Counted from the first letter of the stretch, positions 23,541-35,039 are shown. The stretch: 64,000 nt of DNA from Arachnopeziza araneosa (GCA_003988855.1 QYAI01000144.1:1-64000), one strand, 5' to 3'. Made by a program: numbers and translations. Notes: generated by a model from the sequence alone, not told the origin.

Positions 23541-24682
23541 TTGAAAAAGCTGCTATTATAAATTATATTAAATGGGATTGAAGTGGCCGAGCTGTATGAT
23601 TTGTTGTTTTATAGCTATCAAATTCAGTAATCAAAAATGTATACATATTTCACATTACGGGATAGTTGATTGAATAAACAAATATAATCTGACTACCCCC
23701 AATATTGTAGCTCTCGCAATTGGAATATTTTATTCTTTCTTCTCACATCATTAAAACAGTCGCTCGCTCGAGCCGTAAGATAATACCTTTACCCTTGTAG
23801 ACCATGTGCAGGACGATTCCAGAATGCATCTCTGTGAACGTACCAGCTCCATAGAGCAGCTAGACAAGCCAATGTAATTTGGTAGGAAAGTAGACAAAGC
23901 GTGTGTCGTACAGTTTCACCTACTCCACGTTACTCAAGGCGATCGGAACACTAGTTCCAAGAATCGGCCCACTTTCCTGCATCGAGGCCACGGCAGAAAA
24001 GCATGTCTCCAACCTGGCGATCGCTTGCTTCTCTCTCGTGCCCCCAATTGAATGATCCTCAAACAATCGGCCCCGCATATGTTCCCGTTCGGAAAGTCAT
24101 GTCGATCACGAAAAGCAGTATCGCACAACCTTAGCTCAAAGCAAGCATGACTTGTCTTGCATACCTGAGTCGTCAGTTTATGCGGGATTCGGGTATTTTC
24201 TCCGCCAAGAGAGCTGCCGGCGTTCGCTCGCATTTACCCCTCAAAATGACAACTCTGAATGTCATTGGCCTTGAACGTTCAGCGCGTGGAGAGTAAAGCC
24301 AGAATAGAAACTGAGAATGAGAGGAAGAGCATCCACCCAATGACAGGCGTTACACTAATCCACATGCCGTGTTGAGCGACTTTGGTTTGATGCCATTGGC
24401 ATCGCCCCAGCGTCCCCATTTTCTATTTCTTTACAAAAAACTCTCAAGTTATCGAGTCAAGCATTGTCTCAAACTCGTACCATTTCTGCCCGATATTCAG
24501 CCCGTTCTCGTACGGAGAGACCCGAATCGCACACAGTCATATTGTTTCCTACTCACTATAAACTGATCCTCGTTGCATAAGCCTTTGGACACATCTGATC
24601 ACAAGATTTGCTAACTGCCTATTAAGCTCACTTCCTCGTACTATTTTTGCTTGTCCGCTTGCAAGATTTGGAAATTCGAACA
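23541..24682. other. Intergenic region within the cluster
   Basis: AT-rich after the MFS stop, then promoter sequence for the O-methyltransferase. A 100-codon minus-strand frame at 23934-24233 has no recognisable content. Confidence 0.5.
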
Positions 24683-25576
24683 ATGGCTGTTACATCCGAG
24701 ATTTCAGCTCCCTTTGATGGCGCGAAGGCGTATAAAGCGTGGGAGGTGAATGGCCGATACGCATGTCTTTCTTCCAATCTCCCTTCAGTCCGGAGATGTC
24801 TTCCTCCAATAGTCAAAAAATCATCGCTAATATTGCCGCTCTAGTTTGGTGATGGCCGTGAGATTGCTCTCCTCCAATACATGTATAGCCATCCGTCATT
24901 GGCTGAATTACGTGGCAATCCAACCAAAGTTCTCGCTGCGATCGATACCTTTGCCCAGACCGTTACGGGATTGATCAACATTGGTAACACCAAAGGAAAG
25001 ATTGTCACTGGCTTGATCAGCCAAAAGGGGCCTGCAACTATTCTTGAGCTCGGTGGCTACATTGGCTACTCTGCCATTATGTTCGGCGATGCCTTGAGAC
25101 AAGCCGGTGGAAAGAAGTATTACAGTGTGGAGAAAGACCCTCTTTTTGCGGCTGTAGCAGCTAGCCTTGTGGACCTGGCTGGTCTCAGAGATACAGTTCG
25201 GGTCCTAGTGGGGACCGGCGCAGAAGGCATTCAGAGACTAGTTGACGAGGGGACACTCCAATCACAATTGGGAATGATTTTCTTCGATCATCACAAGCCG
25301 AGCTATACTGCTGATCTGAAATTGTCCGAGCACCTGGGGTTCGTGGGGGTTAATACGTCATTGGTGGCAGATAATATGATTCTTCCGGGAAATCCGCCTT
25401 ATGCGGAATGGGTTCGGGCTAGCACTGCAGAGAAGAAGAAAATGGTGGCAGGTGCATCGGCTGCAGAGGCTGGCAACCCAAATCTGCAGTACAAAAGTCG
25501 ATCAGTTATCAGTTTTGAGCCTAGTGGTATGGAGGATGCCCTTGAGATTACCGAGTGCATAGGCATTGCGGCTTGA
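24683..25576 (+). CDS. Catechol-type O-methyltransferase
   Basis: Two exons, 24683-24745 and 24845-25576, with a 99-bp intron; 264 aa. The fold and motifs are those of catechol O-methyltransferases: GKIVTGLISQKGPATILELG followed by GYIGYSAI (SAM motif I), YYSVEKDPLFAAVAA (acidic residue binding the ribose), GLRDTVRVLVGTG, and the metal/substrate region IFFDHHKPSYTADLKL with VADN downstream. It should transfer a methyl group from SAM to one hydroxyl of a catechol with Mg2+ in the cytosol. That makes it a natural partner of the phenol-hydroxylase-type enzyme at 15434-17620. The start is supported by the conserved AYKAWE / FGDGREIALLQYMY junction across the intron. Confidence 0.88.
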
Positions 25577-25918
25577 ATGTGGCATACGCGCAGTTTATAT
25601 TCCTAATTCATTTTCGGCTATCACATTGTCTTCTGAGCTATTTTTAACTGTCCAGAACATGACTCAAAAATAAGCAAGGCAACTGAAAATGGTCAAGATC
25701 GACAACTTTGAGTCTGGCTCTACATTGTCTTGCTTTAGCGAGTTTGGAACTGCCAATTGACCAGAGTCTTAGGTAGGACTCGTCAGAGGAGGTTAGAGGA
25801 CTTATATATGTTGGGGGGGATGCGCTGAAATTCCCTCAGTCATACATCACCTCATAGGTGATCGATTGTCTTTGAAACAATTTTTGTCCCAGCTTTCTAA
25901 TTTTGAAGCCGTTCCAGT
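25577..25918 (+). promoter_or_regulatory. Promoter region of the laccase, with TATA element
   Basis: A 342-bp spacer. TATATAT at 25803-25809 lies 110 bp before the laccase ATG, a usual core-promoter distance. Nothing else recognised. Confidence 0.45.
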
Positions 25919-28521
25919 ATGAGGCTCAGTTCTGTGTGGTCAGTTATAGTGTATGTCTTTGATGTCATAACGTTATCTTCCCCTGAGGATCGGGACATGA
26001 CACAGGCCGTGCTCGACAATGTTAACGTCAACAATGATATGCCAATCGTTCACTTTAACGACCCGCCACCATTAATACCGATCATTGGTGCTCCGAAGAA
26101 AGGCGGGGCGGTCTTCGATTGTGAATACCCTGAAATGAGAGGCTATGAAAGGTGTTTTGGACCTGGTTCCCGAGACTGCTGGCTTCGGTCAACAACAAAC
26201 GCCTCGGATGTGATTGGTATCAACACAAACTACGAGCTTGAAGACAAAATTCCAAGAGGAATTAATCGGACGGTAAGCCATCTACCCTCGCACCTTACTT
26301 AAGACAGACGAGAATGTATATATTTACGTTATTGAAGTACCAATTTGACGTTTCATCTATGCCACTGAACGTGGACGGAATGACAATGGAGCATGGCAAG
26401 ACTTTCAATAGAGTTTATCCAGGCCCCTGGATCGGTAAGAATCGTGTCCCAGGTCGTTGTTATAACTTAAATTTCTCACATGAACCATAGAAGCCTGCTG
26501 GGGTGACTGGGTAGGTTAGTAACAGCTTCTTAAGAAAGGGGTTTCTCACTGATTTCATCTCAAGAGGTGACTGTCACCAATAAACTCGCGTTCAACGGCA
26601 CATCGATTCATTTCCACGGTATCCGACAGCTCAATTCTGCGCATATGGATGGTGTCAATGGTATCACGCAATGCCCCATTGCTCCGGGCGACACATTCAC
26701 TTATAAGTTCCGAGCCATGCAATATGGCAGCAGTTGGTACCACAGCCACTACTCGTTGCAATATGGAGATGGAATGCTTGGGCCTATGACCATTTATGGT
26801 CCAGCGACTGCCGATTTCGACTCCCACGAAGCCTTCAAACCAATCCTGATGACCGATTGGAACCACAGATCAGTTTTCGAGGTATGTTTACCATTTTGTT
26901 AACTTACCAGTGCAAACAAGTCTGAATTTGGGACCATTTAGGATTGGCCACTTATGTTGGAATCTGGAGCAGCTCCAAAGATGACCAATATTCTTCTCAA
27001 TGGTCGTGGTAAGTGGTCAATGTCAGAAAATAGGCACAACTCCTACACGTCAAAAGAATGCTAATCTGATACAATAGGACAATATGGTCCCTCTGGAAAA
27101 GAGCTGCCGAAGTTCGATATCACCGTTGATGCTGTACATAAATTCCAGTTAGGGCGGGTTTGAGGCCTAATTCTGATTCTTTTAACAGGGACTAAAACAC
27201 ATGTTGATTCTGATCAATACCTCCGTCGATACGACCTTTATTTTTTCGATTGATGGCCATATTCTTTCGGTCATTGAGGCAGACTTTGTTCCAATTGAAC
27301 CCTACCAAACAAATAATATCCATGTTGGCATTGGTGAGCAGATTTACCTATATTCGGCTCTATCTTATCTGTTAATGTATTGCAGGTCAGCGTTATCATA
27401 TCATCGTCGAGGCCAAGCCTGTCACACGCTCCAGGCACGATAATTACTGGATTCGAACCATACCAGCAAGAAAGTGCTCAAGCTTTTCTTGTGGACCAGA
27501 TGAGAAAATGGGGATTTTACGATACAACACTACCACTGACGAGGGGGCTAAGAAAGCTGATCCCTTGAGCGAGCCGTTTCTCTTTGACATTGGGTGCTCC
27601 GATGAGCCTTATCCCAAACTGGTGCCTTACATGAAGTGGACAGTGGGGGATCCCGCTAATATCGGTATGTTTCGGCTCACACTTGAGATTATAGTGTTAA
27701 ACAGATTTCTAGACACATCTTCTTCGATGAACCCTCCTCCAGATAAAGCTTTCAAGTTTGAGGTCAAAATGGTAAATTCCTCGGGATTACCCTACATTCC
27801 TGAAAAACCAACGGTAAAGGGGAAAAATGCGCTTATTCAATGAAAGATGTTAACAAATGTCGCAGAATCGATGGACCATGCACCAAGCTCCGTTCCGTAT
27901 CAATTTCAGTGAGCCGACCCTCCTGAATCTTCACAAAGAAGAATGGGACAAGAGTCTCAATGTTGTCACATTGGACGACAAGGAGCACGATCAATGGATC
28001 TGGCTCGTCGTCACTGCACCAGATGAGGTTCCTCCTGACGGCGAGGGTATTTTCTTTCCTGCTGCTCACCCTATGCATCTCCACGGTCACGACTTCGCGC
28101 TCCTCAAGCAGTCGACTGAACAGTGGAATACCAGTAAGACCACACTTAATTGCAATGGCGAGGGCATTCAATGTATCAATCCGCCTCGCCGGGATACGGC
28201 CTTGCTGCCGGCAGGCGGACATCTCATCATAGCCTTCAAGGCTGATAACCCAGGTAGGTTCTTCTGTAAATACGCTTGTGAATCTCTGCTAACGAACGCT
28301 TCAAAGGCCCGTGGATCATGCACTGTCATATTGCCTTCCATGCCTCCTCCGGTCTTGCCATGCAGATTATCGAAAATAAGGATAGGATTAATTCAACTCT
28401 CTGGGGAGATAAGCAACTAATGGATACCATGTGTGAGAAGTGGGACGACTGGCTCGCAAATCCGCTAAACCATTGGGACTTCCATAACACTACCCATTTC
28501 CAGGATGATTCTGGTATATAA
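25919..28521 (+). CDS. Multicopper oxidase, ascomycete laccase type
   Basis: Eleven exons: 25919-26272, 26338-26434, 26491-26510, 26567-26881, 26942-27008, 27078-27133, 27189-27333, 27386-27664, 27713-27771, 27866-28253 and 28307-28521; 664 aa, phases close. All four copper-site motifs are there: SIHFHGIRQL, WYHSHYSLQYGDGMLG, HPMHLHGHDFALL and GPWIMHCHIAFHASSGLAM, which supply the type 1 and type 2/3 ligands. Exon 3 is only 20 nt and encodes part of the conserved ACWGDW segment. Many N-glycosylation sequons are present. The leader (MRLSSVWSVIVYVFDVITL) is hydrophobic enough for secretion, although not a classic signal. Laccases oxidise phenols outside the cell; next to a catechol O-methyltransferase and an MFS exporter it may couple or polymerise the exported product. 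Related cluster laccases make pigments. Confidence 0.92.
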
Positions 28522-28736
28522 TTAGTCTTACAGGTCTTACAAAGTGGTACACTACAACGTACGCAATCTCTGTTAGGTGGTGAGTTCTATTCTACAATGT
28601 ATACCGCTGACAGAGCCGCTGCAAATTGAAAATTTACGGGTATTCGAGCGCAATTTTTATAGCTACTAGCTCTGGTAGTCAATTGAGAACCAAATTCTAT
28701 TTCTGTTTTTAAGATTTTGATACTTAGCACGTGACA

Positions 28737-28755
28737 GTTGGACCTAGAGTCCAAC
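28737..28755. other. Inverted repeat 3' of the laccase gene
   Basis: Perfect 7-bp arms GTTGGAC and GTCCAAC around a 5-nt loop, 216 bp after the laccase stop. It could form a hairpin in the 3' transcript or be chance. Confidence 0.35.
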
Positions 28756-28807
28756 TCTGGTCCTCTTTAGGCGGATATCTCGGCTCAGTTCATTACCGAC
28801 AGTAAGT

Positions 28808-28855
28808 GGCTCAGGGTGCTCAGGGTGCTCAGTTTACTCAGGGAGCCGAGGGTGA
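28808..28855. repeat. Short GCTCAG-type tandem repeat block
   Basis: Unit of about 10 bp (GCTCAGGGTG) repeated, followed by GAGCCGAGGGTGA. A related block with the same ending occurs at 43682-43763, which suggests a dispersed repeat family. Confidence 0.5.
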
Positions 28856-29239
28856 GGCGAGGATAATTAGCGCTTAAGCAAGAGCAGCAAGCTTACGAGC
28901 CCCATACGACACTCAAGAACGGGAAAATTGTTTCATAATGCCCCTAGATCTAGAGTCAAAATATTGAACTCTTTCTTGTCCGCAACGTAGAGTTTGATGA
29001 TCAAAGTTAGCCACCCTTTCCTTTGCTTCCCCAAATTGTCTTCTTGCGGACATCCTAGGGCGGAAATGTTCCCACTGTGTTCGATATATCCTTAGCAAGC
29101 TGGTTATTGAATGATAGAGAAACATGTGAAAATTTAATGGTAAAATACTGTTAATTGACACCTCGACTACTCCGTGGCATGAAGTACGAATCAAATTCAA
29201 TAATTCGGCCCACTATTTAGATAAAGTTTGGAAGTAGAA

Positions 29240-31386
29240 TTATACTAGACAAAACGTTTTCTCATCAAGATTTCCAATATCAGCATTGACAATTGCCTCG
29301 CCATTCATAAGGCCATGAATAAACGTCCAATTCAGCAACTTATACCTTGTATCATTAATCTTCCTCACTAGAAAAGGCACTTTACTCCCATATAAAACAC
29401 AGATCCGATCTCCAACCTGCACGTCACAAGGTACAAGTCCATAGTACCCCTTGTCTGTAACGTAAAAGCGAAATCCCAATAAGTTCGAACTGATAAACAT
29501 GGGAGCGAAGGGGTCACCTCGCCCATGGGCTTTGAGAGAAGCCAACCTCTGTTGAAATAACGATATGTATTCTTGGCACGGCACTGTATCCATCATCAGG
29601 GTCTGGATGAAGGCATCCAGATTCGTTTGCCCTGTTGGGTATTTATTCAGCACCCCACTTGAAGCGATGCTGCTCCAAACAGCTGTGATTAGATGCTTTT
29701 GGTCACTTTTGGTCCTAACTACGACATCGTTGTCTTGGTCCCGATACAAGGAAAAGCCAGTTGCTTTTACTTGGTTGAAAGGATCTTTGACGCCAGCTAA
29801 TTCTTTCCATTGCTCGAGCGCCGGTCCATCAAACCCATGAAAATGCGCTTCGCTGAGGTCCTGTATGTTTTGCTGTAACTCAATTTGAGTGCGTATCGAG
29901 TTAATGTGTGATGGATCATTGGGGTCAAAAGCTTGACCGACAGCTTTTACGCTATCAACAGCGACACCCTTCAGACACAGAAGCAAAGACTCTTCCATTA
30001 ACCTTTCTTTTCTTGCTTCGTCTTTGCTAGCATGATAGGAGGCTTGATGACCTAATTGCGCTGACATGCCAAGAGATGCCATCAACTCGACTCCATCGCT
30101 TTTCACCTCCAAATTACCGGGATGTGTGGCCCAGGGCGCCGTGCACTCGTGTGCCCATGACGAAAAATCCTCGGGCGTGAGCGATCCAGAGAATAAGTAG
30201 AGCATATCAAGGTTTTCGTATAGTTCCAAATGTGCTCGCACCGCTTGACGCCAAACCATAGGAGCTGGTAGGTTATAATCTACAGGGACAAGCGAAGACT
30301 CCATCAGAGGACGAGCAAGTCCGCGGAGGGCGTAGATCTTATCTAGCGGATTACTGCACTGCCTTGACTTGAAATTTTCCAGGAGATTCATCAACGTATG
30401 CCCTGGTATTTTCCGCGTCGCAAGGAGAGAAAAGTCAGCCACCTCCGTCCACGTCACACTCGCTGCGCGCTTTTGGGCGTCCCTGACCCCAAGATCCTGC
30501 GCAAATTGCGCCAACGTCTGCTGGTCCATGCCTTGAAGTTTCCTGTCAAGTCGTTGGATGCGGTTCTGCAGCGACAAGAGTGATGCGTCGCGGCTACCCA
30601 CATCCAGTCCCTCGAAGCAATCGACGATAGTGATTCTATCAACAGCGCGCTCGTCTGACTGTGCTATGGTCTGCCTTATACCGCCATAGGAGCTCCCCAA
30701 CCAACGTGACGTCTGACATGTTGATTGTCTGCTCTCCACAACTAAATATAGCGGACCGAGCCAGCCAATCTCCTGGACAACCCAGGCGCGCGTCCACCAT
30801 GGCCGACTCAATCACTTACCCATGGCCTTCCAAGCAACCTCCAGGCTCGGTTATTGCAGGGAGTTTGCGATCGTTTGACAGTCGTCCTCAGGAAGCTCAT
30901 GACCTAAGTCTAGTGACTGCGAAAGTCCCTGAAATTTCAGCGCTAGAGCCTTCATGAGATTGAACCCCTCCTGATCACACTCTGTCTCAACACCGACAAA
31001 AGCCCATACTATTAGGGCCTGGGTATAGATGTCACGCATTCCCGTAACTTGATCGCTCCGCTCGGCAATATCGTTTTGGTTGATGCATATAGCGTCAACC
31101 CAGATCTTGCTGGGAGAGCTAAGTGATGCTATAGTCATCCTTTTGCGCATGCAGGTTAATGCATTGTGGAGATTAGCAGTTACACTCATGCTTCGCCCGT
31201 TGAGATTTATATCCCGGCGATCAGTTTCGGATCCCCAAACGTATGACAGGGCCATATATTCTGTCATTCCGTTGAGCTGTGCAACCGACATACTAACGTG
31301 GATTTCTGGACTGCTAAGCGATGATGTGTCGATAGTTAAGAGGCGGATCTCACCCTCAGCGAGGGGTTGGTAATGAAGAGATGTCA
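29240..31386 (-). pseudogene. HET-domain protein gene with two in-frame stops
   Basis: One reading frame from the ATG at 31386 to the stop at 29240 would encode about 715 aa. The HET domain reads YMALSYVWGSE, IWVDAICINQND, ERSDQV..MRDIY and, after the break, RPWWTRAWVVQEI. The tail ends in the usual HET C-terminal block (GYYGLVPCDVQVGDRICVLYG ends the conserved stretch, then a YKLLNW..HG.MNGEA motif). A TAA at 30851-30853 and a TGA at 30812-30814, 13 codons apart, interrupt the domain. No intron keeping phase was found to remove both. HET proteins trigger incompatibility cell death on contact with a different strain; inactivated alleles are common. If an intron I missed removes both stops, the gene is functional. 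Confidence 0.7.
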
Positions 31387-32191
31387 TAATCCTCTTGTAC
31401 CGCTGGAAGCTGGAGTTAAGTAGAATTAGGGTTGTGTAGAAGAGTGCTTGTATCACTTTGTTTGTAGTTGCGAAAAACGAAATGCTTGAAATATACTCCT
31501 TCGCTTCCACGTAAAAGATGAAATATTCTACTAGAGCTTCCCTTCAGCAAAATGCATAACTGAAAGCCTATAATGACTAATCTAAAAATCCGGTTAGCAC
31601 GAAAACAAGCCAACTGAGGAAATATATTTGCATTACAATCCCAGTAAACCCGTGAACTACCTTCAAGTCTCCTAGATTATTGACATGATCACTACTGTAT
31701 CAATCTGCTTTTGACCTCTGTTTTTGACCTCGCGTCAACCCCGCGTCAAACCCGCGTCAATCCGAAAACAACAATAATTACCCAACCACCAACCTACCAA
31801 CCCTCCGACCTGAGCTAGTCCTTAGTTATGGTCCCGGGACGTTTTATCGAATTTGGAAGTTTAGCCTAAATGGCTGGGAGTGAGTCGGGGATGACTGAAC
31901 ACAAGAGTAGAAACGACCATGCTTCCTAACAGAATGTGGAAGGAAGATTACAGGATTAAATTGCAACTATCGATATAAAACGTCCATTTCACAGGCTAGT
32001 TGCTACAATTTTCCAAACATGCTCCGCCACAATGAGCAGCCCGAATCATGTGTGCTAGTCGGATAGTAAAGTGCATCTCCATTGTAAACAGTGTAAGAGG
32101 TATAGCATGTGTGAGATGGGCTTCCTAGGCTCTCACGCCAACTTATATGAAATCTCCTAGGGAATACTTGCCGTCTTCCTACTGGTTTTTG
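31387..32191. other. HET promoter region with short repeats
   Basis: Holds the 5' flank of the HET locus. A CGCGTCAA-type repeat lies at 31731-31761. The part right of 31800 shows nothing recognisable. Confidence 0.5.
31731..31761. repeat. Triple CGCGTCAA repeat
   Basis: Three copies of a 10-11 bp unit containing CGCGTCAA, about 345-375 bp upstream of the HET ATG. Read on the minus strand it is TTGACGCG. Could be a regulatory array or slippage. Confidence 0.6.
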
Positions 32192-33121
32192 TTAACAGGC
32201 ACCAAGTATGGATTTTTTTTGCACCCACCTTCGTGGAAATGGAGTGAAAGTATGCAATTTCCCATAGGCAATCAAAGTACCTTCAAATCTTTTCAGTACT
32301 GTTCCTGGATAATAGATTTGAGTTCGAGCACCATGTTGCCATGTCATGTTGTCTATTATCTTGCGAATACTGTCGATGCTAAAGGGCAATCGTGTGAGGA
32401 GGACAAGCAGTTCCAACCAAGCTGTCAGATACTACCTATCCCCATCGTAAGAGCAACGTTAACCGTGCTTCTCTAATGTAGCCTGCACGCCTGTCTTAAT
32501 CATCTCATCGACATGCTGGAGAAATGGTTCGATGTCGGGTGTCACTTCGGTATTTCCAACGCTAGTAAGTACATATTCGGTTATCTCATACAATATCCAC
32601 AACCGCGGTTCAAAAGAAGGGTAGAAGTATGTGAAGCCACAATTGCGGATGATGCCCGACATAGTCCGCAAGCAGACATGGAAATACGCTGCTTCCGGTA
32701 ATGATCGTGGACTTTGAGGCATGCACGTCCAGTCAAGCCAGATGTACGACCATGTTTGCGATTCGAGCTCAGCTTGATGAAAGCGCAGATACTCTCCGTC
32801 TGGGTCGGGGTGATCCTGCGTGCGCCAAAAATGACTGACGAAAAAGCAATCGCGCCGCGTAACAAAGCCCCGCAAAGCAGGTAGGAGGACATAGTCATCC
32901 AGTTCATCGCGCGACCACTTTTTGATGCGCTTTTGCGACATGAAAGCGCTGCGTCGTTGGAAAAACCAGAACATTGTAGGATTCCCACACTTGACGAGGA
33001 AGTCATCTAAAGAATGGCATCCTTCTAATATGGACTTGGCAGGTTGTTTTGGAGCGAGGCTTTCCCACCCGGCTATGCTCCGACTAACGAGTGAGCGCCA
33101 TGCGGTGAGATGAGGCGGCAA
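32192..33121 (-). CDS. Uncharacterised fungal protein, remotely HET-like
   Basis: Exon 33121-32464 and exon 32421-32192 join across a 42-bp intron (GTTAAC donor, CTGACAG acceptor) in phase, giving about 296 aa from the first codon shown. No ATG opens the frame at 33121; the frame continues upstream to 33153, and a possible first exon with an ATG lies near 33225, joined by a very short (35 bp) intron, so the start is unresolved. Key residues are CFFVSHFWRTQDHPDPDGEY, then YIWLDWTCMPQ, YFHVCLRTM, CGFTYFYPSFEPRLWILYE. The SHFW and WLDWTC blocks recall SYVW and WVDAIC of HET domains, which is the basis for calling it remotely HET-like. Its position between decayed HET loci fits. Function unknown. 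Confidence 0.55.
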
Positions 33122-33888
33122 TGCGCAAGAATGAGCTTCTGAGGAGGTGGAAATGGCGAAATGGGTAGAATGATGCTCTTAAAGTCAGGCTAGTATTCGT
33201 GATCGCTCACTAAAATAAAGATGGGAGTTGGAACGTGGGGTTGCCTCATTTATGTTCAAAGCAAGAAGGGAGATCAAATCAATGGCGCAAGGTGGGAGGG
33301 GTTGTTCGAGGCGACCATCCTATAACTGATGGCATTGCGCGAAAGCCGCCCCGTTATTATTTGTCTATCATTGCATAGTGTCGTCGTTTCAACACTACCT
33401 CAAAATGTTATTGGCTTAGCGTAAAAGTCGGTTTTGGCACATCAGTCGCTATGAAACTTCACATTGGACGCCTCTCAAACCCCAACATTAGGTAGTCATC
33501 ACAGTCGGCGGGCAGGCGCTTTAAAAATTGTCCAGTGGAAAGATATTTGTTTTAAAGCCTCTCTGATTTAACTCCATCACTCTACATATGGAAAATTGCT
33601 CTTTCGTCCTACGCTCTCACCTTTGCGCATTTGAGAAGGGGTTCGGTTCCTAAATATCAATCTTGCCACACGGTAGCCTTTGATAATGCTGTGCAATTTC
33701 GAGGCTTTATCTTCTGAGATCGATGCCCTACAGAACCTCTACATATTCAGAAAGCGTCACATATATTCATTTAGGCTTGTTGTTACACAGGATAAAAAGA
33801 TGGTTTGTTATCTTCCTCGCCGCAAGAGTTAGCAACCTTATCAACAACAGGCCTCATCTCTCATCTGGTCGTTTTCTCTTCGCCATGG
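33122..33888. other. Intergenic region
   Basis: May include an unresolved first exon for the gene on its left near 33190-33230. Otherwise nothing. Confidence 0.5.
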
Positions 33889-34421
33889 ACAGAATAACAA
33901 CAACCTCACTTGTCTGGCGGGCTATTGCAGTCACCGGACTATTATCATATTTAATCCTCGCCCGAGCATGTATCGAAGCGTATGGCCGACACCGACGTGC
34001 TTATCCTCGAGTTCTGTCTCAACCTACCTAGCAGTAATAGAGCAATAGAGGCTACCGCAAAGATGTATCAGAAGGCTGGCAAGATTCGTAACAACGATAT
34101 GCTGTTCGCCTTGAGCCTTTTGCGCCAGAGCCGCCAAGATGGATTAAGAGGTATGAGTGGCGCGAGTTTACAGAGTTGGAACTGTGCGCTTGTGGCACAT
34201 TTTGGAAAGCAATGGACGATAAGATGGGCATATCATTCGCGAAGCTGTCGTCGAGCGAAGCCGGGTGGCAGGACGGGAAGCACTGGTTAGAAGATGTCAG
34301 GATGTGGAGTGATGCATATCAGGAAACGCACATGGTAGCAGCCGAGTCGAATAAGAAGATCGCAGACGCGAATATTGACGTCTTTGTCCCTTCGTTCCGC
34401 TTTTTCCCAAGCTCACCCTAG
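33889..34421 (+). pseudogene. mpaB/rubber-oxygenase family remnant
   Basis: The piece starts with an ATG and an N-terminal hydrophobic helix (LVWRAIAVTGLLSYLILARA), as in ER-bound oxygenases of the mpaB family. It then jumps to MADTDVLILEFCLNLPSS, NRAIEATAKM, YQKAGKIRNNDMLFALSL in a different frame. After a 1-nt shift comes FAPEPPRWIKRYEWREFTEL, then LCACGTFWKAMDDKMGI, GWQDGKHWLEDVRMWSDAY and a stop at 34421. Compared with the family, most of the region between the helix and ADTDVL is missing, the LHxxYQKAG helix has lost residues, one frame is shifted in a T-run near 34120, and about 100 C-terminal residues are absent. So it is a decayed copy; no intact product is possible. Confidence 0.65.
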
Positions 34422-35039
34422 ACAGCTTTACGTAATTGAGTTGGGTCTGGATAGAATGTGAATAAATATATAATACATGGGTCAATCAGACAAACATCAT
34501 CTCGGCTCTTATTTTTCTAGGGTTTTGACATTTTGCGCTGACTAAGAGGATATATCCATCCTCAACAACGCGAGACGAGAAACTGCACATATCTTGCGAT
34601 ATGATGAATAAAATTGATTAAATAAGTTCCCTATTTGAATACTGTGGCACAACCAAATGATTGGTTAAGTGCTGTTCAGTTTACTAAGCTGCCCTTGGAT
34701 TTAGTTCACACTGAGGGACATCAAGAAAAAGAAAAATGACTGGAATTGGCAGACACGTAGGTTAGAGAAATTCGATACAGCCGAAATATATAACGCCTGG
34801 CTATGCTAATCCGTGCTTTCGACCAAAATAAGTTGCTCTGAGTATATAATCCCGAACGAGTAATTCTGAACAGATCAATCGCCTTTAGAAGGTTTTATTT
34901 TGCTTTTAGGCGCAAAAATGGACTGTGACCCGTCCAATTTTATATACATCTATCCCTGCTACGAAGGTACAAATAGTCTAGTTGGTGGCTTTATCTCCCA
35001 ATCAAATCCACTGACCGTCTCATTTTCGCTTCCAACAGA
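34422..35039. other. Intergenic region
   Basis: 3' flanks of the mpaB remnant and of the derlin gene. No feature seen. Confidence 0.6.

Larger units (their letters stand above)
28522..29239. other. Intergenic region between laccase and HET locus
   Basis: Contains the hairpin at 28737 and the GCTCAG repeat block, no gene. It marks the right limit of the enzyme cluster. Confidence 0.55.

Noticed and set aside
30812..30870. Alternative frame AWRLLGRPW at the HET break, implying a 23-bp insertion
   Set aside because: Spacing fits HET proteins less well than the original frame read through two stops, and it needs both a 1-nt shift and an insertion.
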